This document shows, piece by piece, positions 17,231-24,976 of a stretch of DNA of 45,093 bases (the stretch's first letter is position 1; every line of letters begins with the position of its first letter). Location: contig CAKPEF010000013.1 in the NCBI GenBank assembly GCA_934149305.1, forward strand, positions 1 to 45,093, in the 5' to 3' direction. Below the pieces are notes generated by a model. That model did not search any database and had not been told where the DNA came from. It saw nothing but the letters and a program-made list of their open reading frames with translations. The DNA comes from an uncultured Clostridia bacterium. GTDB taxonomy: Bacteria > Bacillota > Clostridia > TANB77 > UBA1234. Position numbers and translations under genes: made by a program.

Positions 17231-18082
17231 ATGCTAAATTATTTAAAAGAGATTTTAAGAGGAGTGTTTATAGGTATTGCAAATATTATTCCGGGAGTTA
17301 GTGGAGGAACAATAGCTCTTTCGATGGGAGTTTATGAAAAAATAATTTCTGCAGTAAATAATGTGAGAAAAGATTTTAAAAACAGCGTAAAAACATTGCT
17401 TCCATATGTTATTGGTGCTGTGATAGGTATTGTTGTTTTATCTTTTGTTATAGAGTATTCACTTAAGAATTATGAACTTCCAACCTTGATGGCTTTTGTT
17501 GGCCTAATTTTAGGAGGACTTCCACCAATAATTAAACGTGTTGAAAATGAAAAGTTCAAATTCACACATTTAATTTCTTTTATATTATTTGCATTAGTGA
17601 TTATTGTGCCGACTCTTATTGCAAGTAATGGCGAAGCTGTAAGAGAAGTTAGTTTTAGTTTTGGCTCTTGCATTTTGATGTTTGTTTTGGGAGTGGTTGG
17701 TGCTGCTTCTATGGTGGTTCCGGGTGTTAGTGGTTCTATGATTTTGATGATGCTTGGATATTATAGTGTTATTTTGGCAAATATAACAGCATTTATCAAA
17801 GCTTTAACAGCATTTAATATTCCTGGTATGCTTACTTGTTGTAGTATTTTAATACCTTTTGGAATAGGTGTGCTAGTTGGCATTGTTATTACATCTAAAC
17901 TTATCGAAAAATTATTAAACAAATATCCAAATGCAACAATGTGGGGAATTATAGCTTTAGTTGTAACATCTCCTTTTGCTATACTTTGGGGAGTTGAGTT
18001 AAATATCCCTGTGCTTATGCTTTTAGCAAGTGTTGTAACTTTTGTGATTGGATTTATTGTTGCAAGAAAACTTTCAAAGTAA
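17231..18082 (+). CDS. DUF368 membrane protein (PopT-type polyprenyl phosphate translocase)
   Basis: A 283-aa polytopic protein with the duplicated DUF368 signature: NIIPGVSGGTIALSMGVYE near the N-terminus and SMVVPGVSGSMILMMLGYY near residue 165. DUF368 (PopT) proteins have been shown in other bacteria to flip undecaprenyl phosphate back across the membrane, which recycles the wall carrier lipid. That role would fit the lipid kinase, phosphatase and LCP genes elsewhere in the window. AAAGGAGAG lies before the ATG. It sits oddly between two candidate immunity genes and the toxin-like gene. Confidence 0.9.
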   Translation: MLNYLKEILRGVFIGIANIIPGVSGGTIALSMGVYEKIISAVNNVRKDFKNSVKTLLPYVIGAVIGIVVLSFVIEYSLKNYELPTLMAFVGLILGGLPPIIKRVENEKFKFTHLISFILFALVIIVPTLIASNGEAVREVSFSFGSCILMFVLGVVGAASMVVPGVSGSMILMMLGYYSVILANITAFIKALTAFNIPGMLTCCSILIPFGIGVLVGIVITSKLIEKLLNKYPNATMWGIIALVVTSPFAILWGVELNIPVLMLLASVVTFVIGFIVARKLSK

Positions 18083-18120
18083 AAATTTGGCTTAAAATTT
18101 CAAAAAGTGTAAAATTATGG

Positions 18121-18149
18121 TTGACAGTTGCAAAAAAATAATATAAAAT
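18121..18149 (+). promoter_or_regulatory. Strong promoter ahead of the toxin-like gene
   Basis: Perfect TTGACA (18121-18126), 17-bp spacer, TAAAAT (18144-18149). An AAAGGAGGT (18159-18167) and a 9-codon TTG-started frame (18171-18200) follow, leaving an untranslated stretch of about 70 nt before the toxin-like gene. Confidence 0.8.
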
Positions 18150-18271
18150 GCAACTCGTAAAGGAGGTATATTGTACATAAAGCAAATAATTTTGCGTTGA
18201 CATTTGAGCTTTGCATAACTTTCGAGCGATTTCGTGGCTAACACAATTTTTGGACAAGAAAGGAATAAAAA

Positions 18272-19180
18272 ATGAAGATTTTACGGATTATTGCCCTCTT
18301 CCTTACAGTGGCGATACTCTTCTCCTCGTGTGCTTTCGATTATTCGGTAGCCATTAATGCTGAAGATGTGATGAACTTTGATTGTGAGGAACTTGGTGTG
18401 GCGGAAGTCACTTCCAGTGAGAATTCTGTTGTTGCAGAACTTATAGTCGAAGGAACGACTGTTAGTTGCAAATATGACAGAAGTAATGAAGCGTACACCT
18501 TGACTATTGATGAGAATCAATATCCTTTAGAAATAGCTGTAAAGGATGATAATGTATTCATTGGTTTTGCAGATTCTGTGTATGAATTAGAGGAAGAGTA
18601 TACAGATGGTGTAATTGGCCAAGCAGCACTTGCTGGAGCATTAGCGTATGGATATCTTTCGCCTGTTTTACTTAAGGCTGCTGTTACTTTACTTGAAATA
18701 ATTCTTGACATTACTGTGGCTGCAACTGCTTACTACTCTTTGGATTTGTTGGCAACTACGATTAGTGATGTTAGAGATGGTTCTTTAACACTACCTCGCG
18801 TAAGACCAAGAGATATAAGTAAGGCTGATTGGCGTGTTGCAACTAAACAAGTGGCTAAGATAGAAAAGGCTAAGCCTTCTACTTCAGCGGAGTACTACAA
18901 TGCTATGCTTTATGAAGGAGTTATATTCATTGATCCGCATGGAATTTCGTATTCTAAGGCTATGCATAGAGTAAACCTTGGATATGATATATTTGCTTCA
19001 ACATATAGTGCAGCAAGAAGGTTAGGAAGAAATGCTTCACCAACTGGAAAAATTAAAGAACATCAGCCACACCATGGTGGCTCAGATGGGTATTATCCGC
19101 ATGTTCATCCTGTTGGAGTGAGACGCCGTAATGCGATAAGCAACGATTCTTATGTACATATTTGGTTTCCTTGCAAATAG
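18272..19180 (+). CDS. Lipoprotein with toxin-like C-terminal domain
   Basis: A 302-aa protein: signal peptide with lipobox FSSC (Cys about 20), a strand-rich region to about residue 105, a long hydrophobic segment (about 112-155, AALAGALAYGYLSP...) and a basic C-terminal domain. The end is rich in His and aromatics: EHQPHHGGSDGYYPHVHP and HIWFP. This resembles the C-termini of polymorphic or SAR2788-type putative toxins in Firmicutes, but no catalytic assignment is possible. A 98-aa acidic protein starts 15 nt downstream, the classic toxin-immunity spacing. Codon 5 is CGG, the only ordinary in-frame CGG in the window, and base use differs from the neighbours, both pointing to horizontal arrival. 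AAAGGA precedes the ATG. Confidence 0.75.
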   Translation: MKILRIIALFLTVAILFSSCAFDYSVAINAEDVMNFDCEELGVAEVTSSENSVVAELIVEGTTVSCKYDRSNEAYTLTIDENQYPLEIAVKDDNVFIGFADSVYELEEEYTDGVIGQAALAGALAYGYLSPVLLKAAVTLLEIILDITVAATAYYSLDLLATTISDVRDGSLTLPRVRPRDISKADWRVATKQVAKIEKAKPSTSAEYYNAMLYEGVIFIDPHGISYSKAMHRVNLGYDIFASTYSAARRLGRNASPTGKIKEHQPHHGGSDGYYPHVHPVGVRRRNAISNDSYVHIWFPCK

Positions 19181-19195
19181 GAGGTGTATGTACAG

Positions 19196-19492
19196 GTGAA
19201 AGTTAATGTGGCTTTTGATTATGGAGTTAATGTCATTGAATTTGAGCCATTTATGGGTGAAGATATTGAAAAATATCAAAAAGCGATAGAAGACTACTAT
19301 TACGAAGAGTCTGAAGATGAAGATGGAGAAATGGTTATACAATTAAAGAAGTGTTTTGACTATTCATACTTTGGATTGGAACACATTGTAATGTGGTTTG
19401 AAAAGGTAGCTCCTAATTCGGGTATTCGCGTAGTGGCAAGAGATATTCCTAATGGCAAAGAAGACAAATCATTGCCATATATATGCTTTTAA
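19196..19492 (+). CDS. 98-aa acidic protein, paralog 3 (probable cognate immunity protein)
   Basis: Third paralog, closest to paralog 1: KVNVAFDYGVNVIEFEPF and VAPN near residue 71, ending GKEDKSLPYICF. I choose the GTG at 19196 because it aligns with the MKVNV starts of the others and lies 9 nt after GGAGGTG, which itself overlaps the stop of the toxin-like gene. An in-frame GTG at 19184 falls inside that site. Position directly after the toxin-like gene suggests it neutralises that protein. A symmetric terminator follows. Confidence 0.82.
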   Translation: MKVNVAFDYGVNVIEFEPFMGEDIEKYQKAIEDYYYEESEDEDGEMVIQLKKCFDYSYFGLEHIVMWFEKVAPNSGIRVVARDIPNGKEDKSLPYICF

Positions 19493-19514
19493 TAGTGTGT
19501 GTATTGGTATGAAC

Positions 19515-19544
19515 AAAAGAGGACAATTTTATTTGTCCTCTTTT
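19515..19544. terminator. Terminator closing the toxin-immunity unit
   Basis: AAAAGAGGACAA (19515-19526) pairs with TTGTCCTCTTTT (19533-19544), symmetric and so possibly bidirectional. Confidence 0.88.
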
Positions 19545-19563
19545 ACATATGAAAGGAATCTGT

Positions 19564-20217
19564 ATGGGCAAAAGTAGTTTAGCCGTGTTAAAAATATTGG
19601 TGTTGATGCTTTTATTCATTCTTTCAAGTTGTGCAAATATGAAACAAGAGCATGGCTTGAAAATTGGAATAATAGATAGTTCGATTTCGGAAGAGGTGAC
19701 CGATAGATATAAAATTCAAGAAAAAAATAGCTTATTGAAAGAAAATACTCAAAATGACATTTCGCATGGAGAAATAACTTTAGAAATAATATCGAAGCAA
19801 GTTCCGACGGCTGATATTTATTATGTAGAAGTGCTTTCTGAAAGCTTGAAAGGTGACATTGAAAATGTAGTAAAAGGAATAGAATGGTGCATTGAAAAGA
19901 AAGTGGACATGATATGTATGAGTTTTGCTACAATTAAAGATGATGAAGAATTAAAGAATGTTGTGCAACGAGCGATTGAGGCTGGAATTGATATTGTGGC
20001 AGCTACTGTGAATTATTCTGATGTTGCGTGTTATCCTGCTATGTATGATGGCGTAATATCAGTGTCGGTAGGGTTTAATAAAAATGCTACATTAATTCTT
20101 GAAAATGTTCCTCTTAAGGTGAAGGCTGGTAACAAAAAGCTTGAATTAAAGGGAACTTCGGTTTACACTGCTTATGCATGTGGAAAAATAGCAAAAGAAA
20201 ATTTGAATATAAAATGA
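19564..20217 (+). CDS. Compact subtilisin-like (S8-fold) lipoprotein
   Basis: A 217-aa lipoprotein: hydrophobic signal ending in LSSC, then a trimmed subtilase core. The catalytic Asp is in GIIDSS (near residue 38), His in DISHGEIT, and Ser in GTSVYTAYACG; the latter two match the HG and GTS signatures. MSFAT and AATVNYSDVACYPAMYDGVISV match the central strands and the oxyanion region. It is much shorter than typical S8 peptidases and lacks a propeptide, so activity is uncertain. The start at 19564 is chosen because AAAGGA lies 6 nt upstream; an ATG at 19549 is also in frame. It may be involved in processing or defence beside the toxin-like gene (inference). Confidence 0.78.
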   Translation: MGKSSLAVLKILVLMLLFILSSCANMKQEHGLKIGIIDSSISEEVTDRYKIQEKNSLLKENTQNDISHGEITLEIISKQVPTADIYYVEVLSESLKGDIENVVKGIEWCIEKKVDMICMSFATIKDDEELKNVVQRAIEAGIDIVAATVNYSDVACYPAMYDGVISVSVGFNKNATLILENVPLKVKAGNKKLELKGTSVYTAYACGKIAKENLNIK

Positions 20218-20226
20218 GTGCTACAA

Positions 20227-20286
20227 GCATAATTTGAAGTTAAGCATTGTTTAATGTTAAAACTTCAAAATTATGCTTATTTTTTG
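20227..20286 (+). terminator. Long-stem terminator
   Basis: An AGCATAATTTGAAGTT arm pairs with AACTTCAAAATTATGCT across an AT-rich loop, followed by TATTTTTTG. The rest of the gap to dinB (to 20391) is AT-rich with no clear signal. Confidence 0.8.
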
Positions 20287-20391
20287 TTTGAATAGTAGTT
20301 ACTGATAATAAATTTTAAATATGCAAAAAAATGTTTCCTTTTTAACTTTTTTGTTGTATTATAGATATATATTTTTGTGTGAGGATGGTTT

Positions 20392-21612
20392 ATGGAGCGT
20401 CAAATTTTACATGTTGATGTTAATAATGCGTTTTTGTCTTGGACTGCTGTGAATATGCTTAAGAATGGTTACAAGATAGATATAAGAAATATTCCTGCGG
20501 TTATTGGTGGAGATGAAGAGACGAGAAGAGGAATTGTACTTGCTAAAAGCAATATTGCAAAAGCAGTTGGTGTAAAGACTGGCGAGACTTTGTACAGTGC
20601 TAGAAAAAAGTGTGCCAATTTGCAAGTCTTTCCATCTAATCATAAAATGTATGCTGATTATTCAGAGAAGATGTACAAGTTGTTACTAGAGTATACCGAT
20701 GAGATTGAACGTTTTTCCGTTGATGAATGTTTTCTTGATTTGACACATTTTATAAGAGATGGTGAAACTCTTTTAGGAAAGGCAAGTGAGATTTCTAAAA
20801 GAATCAAAGAAGAACTTGGATTTACTGTTAATGTAGGAGTTTCTACAAATAAGCTACTTGCAAAGATGGCTTCTGATTTTGAAAAGCCTGATAAAATTCA
20901 TACACTTTATCCAAATGAGATTGAAAAAAAGATGTGGCCTCTTGATATTGGTGATTTGTTTATGGTCGGTAGGAAATCTGTTCCAAAGTTTAATGCTATG
21001 GGAATTTTTACGATTGGCGATTTGGCAAGAGCAGATAAATTTTTTATAAGTAAACGATTTGGTAAGTTTGGCAAAATGGTTTGGGAGTATGCTAATGGAA
21101 TTGATGATTCAGCGGTTCATTTTGAGCGTGAAAAACCAAAGGGGATTGGTAATTCTATAACACTTCCATATGATATTTCTAATATAGAAAAACTCGATGA
21201 GGTTTTACTTGCACTTTGTGAGCAAGTATGCTATAGATTAAGAAAAGTGAATATGTTTGCCGAAACGGTGAGTGTGCAGATTAAAACTAAAAACTTCGAA
21301 GTTTTTTCAAAACAAAAGAAACTAGATTTTGAAACAGATAGCACAATTGAAATTTATAAAGTTGCAAAGATATTGCTTGCAGAACTTAAGATGAATTATT
21401 TTATTAGATTAGTTGGAGTTAGAGTTGATAATTTAGTTGAAAAAGAGAGTATGCAAACATCGCTTTTTATGCAAAATACAGAAACAAAACAAAATAAACT
21501 AGATAAAGTTGTAGATATGTTAAAAGAAAAGTATGGATACAACCTTGTTACAAGAGCATCTAAAATAAATGTAGATGATATATTAAATTGTAGAAGTAAT
21601 AAAGAGGAATAG
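20392..21612 (+). CDS. dinB: DNA polymerase IV-like Y-family polymerase
   Basis: A 406-aa translesion polymerase. The first acidic motif is ILHVDVNNAFLSW (metal Asp in HVD) and the second is SVDECFLDLT with catalytic Asp and Glu. A helix-hairpin-helix region (PKFNAMGIFTIGDLARAD) and a little-finger domain (GIGNSITLPYDIS...) follow. VDVNNAFLSW replaces the more usual VDMDAFFASVE, so it is a Firmicutes-specific branch. It makes error-prone bypass of damaged DNA possible. It heads a run of repair genes with the DinD-like gene and ung. Confidence 0.92.
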   Translation: MERQILHVDVNNAFLSWTAVNMLKNGYKIDIRNIPAVIGGDEETRRGIVLAKSNIAKAVGVKTGETLYSARKKCANLQVFPSNHKMYADYSEKMYKLLLEYTDEIERFSVDECFLDLTHFIRDGETLLGKASEISKRIKEELGFTVNVGVSTNKLLAKMASDFEKPDKIHTLYPNEIEKKMWPLDIGDLFMVGRKSVPKFNAMGIFTIGDLARADKFFISKRFGKFGKMVWEYANGIDDSAVHFEREKPKGIGNSITLPYDISNIEKLDEVLLALCEQVCYRLRKVNMFAETVSVQIKTKNFEVFSKQKKLDFETDSTIEIYKVAKILLAELKMNYFIRLVGVRVDNLVEKESMQTSLFMQNTETKQNKLDKVVDMLKEKYGYNLVTRASKINVDDILNCRSNKEE

Positions 21613-21654
21613 TATAAATTGACTTATAAAGAGAGATAAAATAAATTATAGAAA

Positions 21655-21686
21655 AGAGGCGGAGTTTAATTGTGCTCCATAAAAGG
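21655..21686 (+). repeat. Remnant of the MITE core hairpin
   Basis: GGCGGAGTTTAATTGTGCTCCATAAAA-like stretch: only the GGAG...CTCC arms and the ATAAAA tail survive, 35 bp before the DinD-like gene. No terminal repeats remain. Confidence 0.5.
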
Positions 21687-21720
21687 TGAACACAATTTTG
21701 AGATGAGTGAAGGAGAAATT

Positions 21721-22590
21721 ATGGATAATAAATTAGAAACAATTTCAAATTTATTTGAAGGAAAAGAAATAAGAAGTATATGGAGTGCTGAAAAAGAAGA
21801 TTATTTTTTTAGTATAGTTGATGTCATTAGTGTTTTAACTAATAGCACCGATCCGGCTCATTATTGGAGAACATTAAAATCAAGAATGCTAAAAGAAGGA
21901 AATGAAACCGTCACAAGATGTGACACTTTTAGATTTAAAGCCAAAGACGGAAAACTAAGGCTCACAGATGTACTAGATACGAAAGGAATATTAAGAATAA
22001 TTGAATCTGTACCTAGCCCTAAGGCAGAACCATTTAAATTGTGGCTGGCTAATTTAGGGCACGAAAGAATAAATGAAGTGTTCAACCCGGAACTAGCTGT
22101 TAATAGAGCAGTAGAATATTATCGAAATAAAGGATATACAGATGAATGGATAAAAGCAAGACTTAATGGAATAGTAGATAGATTTAAATTGACTGACATT
22201 TGGAAAGAAGGTGGCATAAATAAACCTATGGAATATGCCATGCTTACGAACGAAATTTATAAAAGTTGGTCTGGAATGAAAGCGAATGAGTATAAAGCAT
22301 ATAAAGGAATTAGAAAAGAGTCGTTAAGAGATAACATGACCGACATAGAAGTTGCTTTAACAAATATCGGCGAAATAGCCACTAGAGATATTGCAAGAGA
22401 AGAAAAGCCACAAGGGTTAAGAGAAAATATGAATGTTGCAAAAAGAGGTGGCGGAGTGGCAAAAGGTGCAAGAGATTTATATGAAAGGGAAACTAAGAAA
22501 TCTGCTATTTCTACAAAAAACACATTGAATTATCAGTATGTAGAGCATAAATTATTGGACAAGATAAAAAAAGACGATGAAAACAATTAA
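21721..22590 (+). CDS. BRO-N domain, DinD-like protein
   Basis: A 289-aa soluble protein. The N-terminal third (IRSIWSAEKEDYFFSIVDVI...) is a BRO-N domain, and SPKAEPFKLWLANLG is typical of it. The C-terminal part, with EIYKSWSGMKANEYKAYKG, KESLRDNMTDIEVALTNIGE and a GGGVAKGARD stretch, resembles DNA-damage-inducible DinD proteins. E. coli DinD is SOS-induced and dismantles RecA filaments. Its place between dinB and ung supports a damage-response role over a phage antirepressor. The ATG at 21721 follows GAAGGAG; an earlier in-frame ATG lies in the repeat remnant. Confidence 0.82.
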   Translation: MDNKLETISNLFEGKEIRSIWSAEKEDYFFSIVDVISVLTNSTDPAHYWRTLKSRMLKEGNETVTRCDTFRFKAKDGKLRLTDVLDTKGILRIIESVPSPKAEPFKLWLANLGHERINEVFNPELAVNRAVEYYRNKGYTDEWIKARLNGIVDRFKLTDIWKEGGINKPMEYAMLTNEIYKSWSGMKANEYKAYKGIRKESLRDNMTDIEVALTNIGEIATRDIAREEKPQGLRENMNVAKRGGGVAKGARDLYERETKKSAISTKNTLNYQYVEHKLLDKIKKDDENN

Positions 22591-22633
22591 AGTTATAGAA
22601 AAGGAATATTGTAGTTATAAAGGAGAAATATAA

Positions 22634-23308
22634 ATGGTTAATATAGGCAATAAATGGGATGATATTTTAAAAGATGAATTTGAAAAGGATTATTATAAAA
22701 AAATTAGAGAATTTTTGAAGTATGAATATTCACACTATACTGTGTATCCAAAAATGGAAAATATATTTTCGGCACTTAAACTATGCGATTATGATGATAT
22801 AAAGGTAGTTATAATTGGTCAAGACCCTTATCATGAAGAAGGTCAGGCTCATGGACTTTCTTTTTCTGTCCAACCAGGAATTGAAATTCCGCCATCACTT
22901 CTTAATATATACAAAGAATTGCAATCAGATTTAGGTTGCTATATTCCAAATAATGGTTTTTTAGAAAAATGGGCAAAACAAGGAGTACTATTACTAAACA
23001 ATGTATTAACTGTTAGAGCTCATATGGCTAATTCACATAAAGATTGCGGTTGGGAGACTTTTACTGATAGGATAATTGAAGAGCTAAATAAAAGAGAAAC
23101 ACCTGTAGTATTTTTAATGTGGGGATCTTGTGCTAAAAAGAAAGAACTTTTGATAACGAACCCTATACATAAAATATTAAAAGCTCCACATCCAAGTCCA
23201 CTTTCTGCTTATCGTGGCTTCTTTGGTTGTAAACACTTTTCAACTACTAATAACATTTTGATGGAAAATGGTGAATTGCCAATAGATTGGCAGATAGAGA
23301 ATATATAA
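22634..23308 (+). CDS. ung: Uracil-DNA glycosylase
   Basis: A 224-aa family-1 uracil-DNA glycosylase, the usual length, that removes uracil from DNA to start base excision repair. The water-activating loop GQDPYH (about residues 62-67) with AHGLSFSV is intact, and the DNA-intercalation loop HPSPLS with YRGFFGCKHFS is near the C-terminus. AAAGGAG precedes the ATG. It lies 43 nt after the DinD-like gene, so the two could share a transcript. Confidence 0.96.
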   Translation: MVNIGNKWDDILKDEFEKDYYKKIREFLKYEYSHYTVYPKMENIFSALKLCDYDDIKVVIIGQDPYHEEGQAHGLSFSVQPGIEIPPSLLNIYKELQSDLGCYIPNNGFLEKWAKQGVLLLNNVLTVRAHMANSHKDCGWETFTDRIIEELNKRETPVVFLMWGSCAKKKELLITNPIHKILKAPHPSPLSAYRGFFGCKHFSTTNNILMENGELPIDWQIENI

Positions 23309-23312
23309 TGGC

Positions 23313-23341
23313 TTGAACAAATTTACATAAAGTGGTATAAT
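23313..23341 (+). promoter_or_regulatory. Sigma-A promoter for a 44-aa membrane protein
   Basis: TTGAAC (23313-23318), 17-bp spacer, TATAAT (23336-23341). Confidence 0.82.
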
Positions 23342-23377
23342 ACCATTAAACATAACCTTGTAACAGGAGGATTTATC

Positions 23378-23512
23378 ATGGGAGGCTTTTTTCCATGGTT
23401 CGGAGAGTTTATTGCAAGTGGAGTGATGATTTTCATCATTGCTGTAGCTGCATTTACTCTGGGAGCGTTGGGCTTTTTAGTATGGAACATAGTAAAAATG
23501 TTTCTTAAGTAA
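23378..23512 (+). CDS. 44-aa single-span membrane protein
   Basis: A small gene, MGGFFPWFGEFIASG followed by a hydrophobic helix (VMIFIIAVAAFTLGALGFLVW) and a short basic tail (KMFLK). AGGAGG lies 7 nt before the ATG. With a strong promoter ahead and a terminator behind, this is a complete monocistronic unit, so I am fairly sure it is expressed. Its codons (GCG, CTG, ATC) are richer in GC than those of its neighbours. Length and shape suit a small regulatory membrane peptide or a type I toxin-like peptide; the function is unknown. Confidence 0.72.
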   Translation: MGGFFPWFGEFIASGVMIFIIAVAAFTLGALGFLVWNIVKMFLK

Positions 23513-23524
23513 AGGCCACAAAAG

Positions 23525-23574
23525 ACAACATCTTTTCTGCCACGTAATCTGGCATTTAAGATGTTGTTTTTTCT
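23525..23574 (+). terminator. Terminator after the 44-aa gene
   Basis: ACAACATCTT (23525-23534) pairs with AAGATGTTGT (23558-23567), with an inner TGCCA/TGGCA hairpin and a T run. Confidence 0.88.
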
Positions 23575-23627
23575 TGCTATAGATGAAGATATATGATACA
23601 CTTTTTGATAGAAATGAGGCGTTAATA

Positions 23628-24887
23628 ATGCAATATATAAATGTTATTGGAGGCGGTTTGGCAGGCTCAGAAGCAGCATATCAAATTGCCAAAAGAGGTA
23701 TTAAAGTTAAATTATATGAAATGAAACCAATCAAATTTTCACCAGCACATTCTAGTGAAAATTTGGCCGAGATTGTGTGTAGCAATTCACTAAAATCAAA
23801 CTTGCTAACAAATGCATGTGGGTTATTAAAAGAAGAGCTAAGAAGACTTGATTCGCTTTTGATAAAATGTGCTGATGAAACAGCTGTGCCAGCAGGTCAA
23901 GCGCTTGCGGTTGATAGAGATGAGTTTTCTAAATTAGTAACTAAGAAGATAGAAGAAAACGAAAATATAGAAATAATAAAAGAAGAGGTAACAACGATTC
24001 CAGATGGAATTACTATCATAGCAACTGGCCCGCTTACATCTGATGCTTTATCAAGCGAGATTGCAAAATTAACAGGTGAAGAAAAATTGTTTTTCTATGA
24101 TGCAGCAGCACCGATTGTCACGAAAGAATCAATTGATATGAATAATGCATTTACTGCAGATAGGTACGGAAAAGGGGATAGTGATTATATAAATTGTCCT
24201 ATGACAAAAGAAGAGTATGAGCTTTTCTATAATGAACTTATAAATGCAGAAGTTACAAACAAGCATGAGTTCGAAAAGGGCAATTTGTTCGAGGGATGCA
24301 TGCCTATTGAAGAGATGGCAAGAAGGGGTTCACAAACATTAACATATGGACCGCTTAAACCTGTTGGTTTTGATAAAAAATATTATGCTGTTGTACAATT
24401 AAGACAAGATAATAAAGAAGGAACACTTTACAACTTAGTTGGTTTTCAAACTAATTTAAAGTTTGGAGAGCAAAAGAGAGTGTTTAGTATGATTCCAGCA
24501 CTTAAAAATGCTGAATTTGTAAGATATGGTGTGATGCATAGAAATACATACATAAATGCTCCTAAACTTTTAGATAATACTTTCAATTTAAAAGGAACAA
24601 AAATATTTTTTGCAGGTCAAATATCTGGAGTTGAAGGATATGTTGAGTCTATTGCATCAGGAATGGTGGCTGCAATAAATGCTGTGCAAATGATTGAGAA
24701 AAAAGAAAAAATTGTGTTTTCTGAGGAAACAATAATTGGTGCTCTTTCTACATATATATCTACAGAAAATAAAAATTTTCAACCGATGAATGCTAATTTT
24801 GGAATACTAAATTGTGATAAAAAAATAAAAGATAAAGCTCAAAAATACACATATTTAGCAGAGCGTAGTTTAAAACATTTTAATTAA
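23628..24887 (+). CDS. trmFO: tRNA m5U54 methyltransferase, folate/FAD-dependent
   Basis: A 419-aa TrmFO, which makes ribothymidine at position 54 of tRNAs using methylene-tetrahydrofolate and FADH2. The N-terminal INVIGGGLAGSEAAYQIAKRG is the FAD-binding fold. NLAEIVCSNSLKS carries the conserved catalytic-region Cys, and YAVVQLRQDN, the GFQTNLKFGEQ segment and FFAGQISGVEGYVES are family hallmarks. I start at 23628 (MQYINVIGG), after GAGGCG, instead of the in-frame ATG at 23583, which overlaps the upstream terminator. Length is normal. Confidence 0.95.
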   Translation: MQYINVIGGGLAGSEAAYQIAKRGIKVKLYEMKPIKFSPAHSSENLAEIVCSNSLKSNLLTNACGLLKEELRRLDSLLIKCADETAVPAGQALAVDRDEFSKLVTKKIEENENIEIIKEEVTTIPDGITIIATGPLTSDALSSEIAKLTGEEKLFFYDAAAPIVTKESIDMNNAFTADRYGKGDSDYINCPMTKEEYELFYNELINAEVTNKHEFEKGNLFEGCMPIEEMARRGSQTLTYGPLKPVGFDKKYYAVVQLRQDNKEGTLYNLVGFQTNLKFGEQKRVFSMIPALKNAEFVRYGVMHRNTYINAPKLLDNTFNLKGTKIFFAGQISGVEGYVESIASGMVAAINAVQMIEKKEKIVFSEETIIGALSTYISTENKNFQPMNANFGILNCDKKIKDKAQKYTYLAERSLKHFN

Positions 24888-24913
24888 ATAGGTAGTGTAA
24901 ACTAATTTATAAA

Positions 24914-24942
24914 AACGCTGTAAAAAGTGTGCTCCATAAATA
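24914..24942 (+). repeat. Remnant of the MITE core
   Basis: GTGTGCTCCATAAATAG matches the right arm and tail of the repeat core; the left arm and the ends are gone. It lies in the trmFO-to-stalk-protein gap. Confidence 0.4.
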
Positions 24943-24976
24943 GAAAACACAACCATTAAATAGAGGAGGAAAACAA

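Noticed and set aside
21721..22590. Prophage remnant on account of the BRO-N domain
   Set aside because: The C-terminal half is DinD-like, and the neighbours are repair genes; no other phage genes are near apart from the distant DnaB-like gene.
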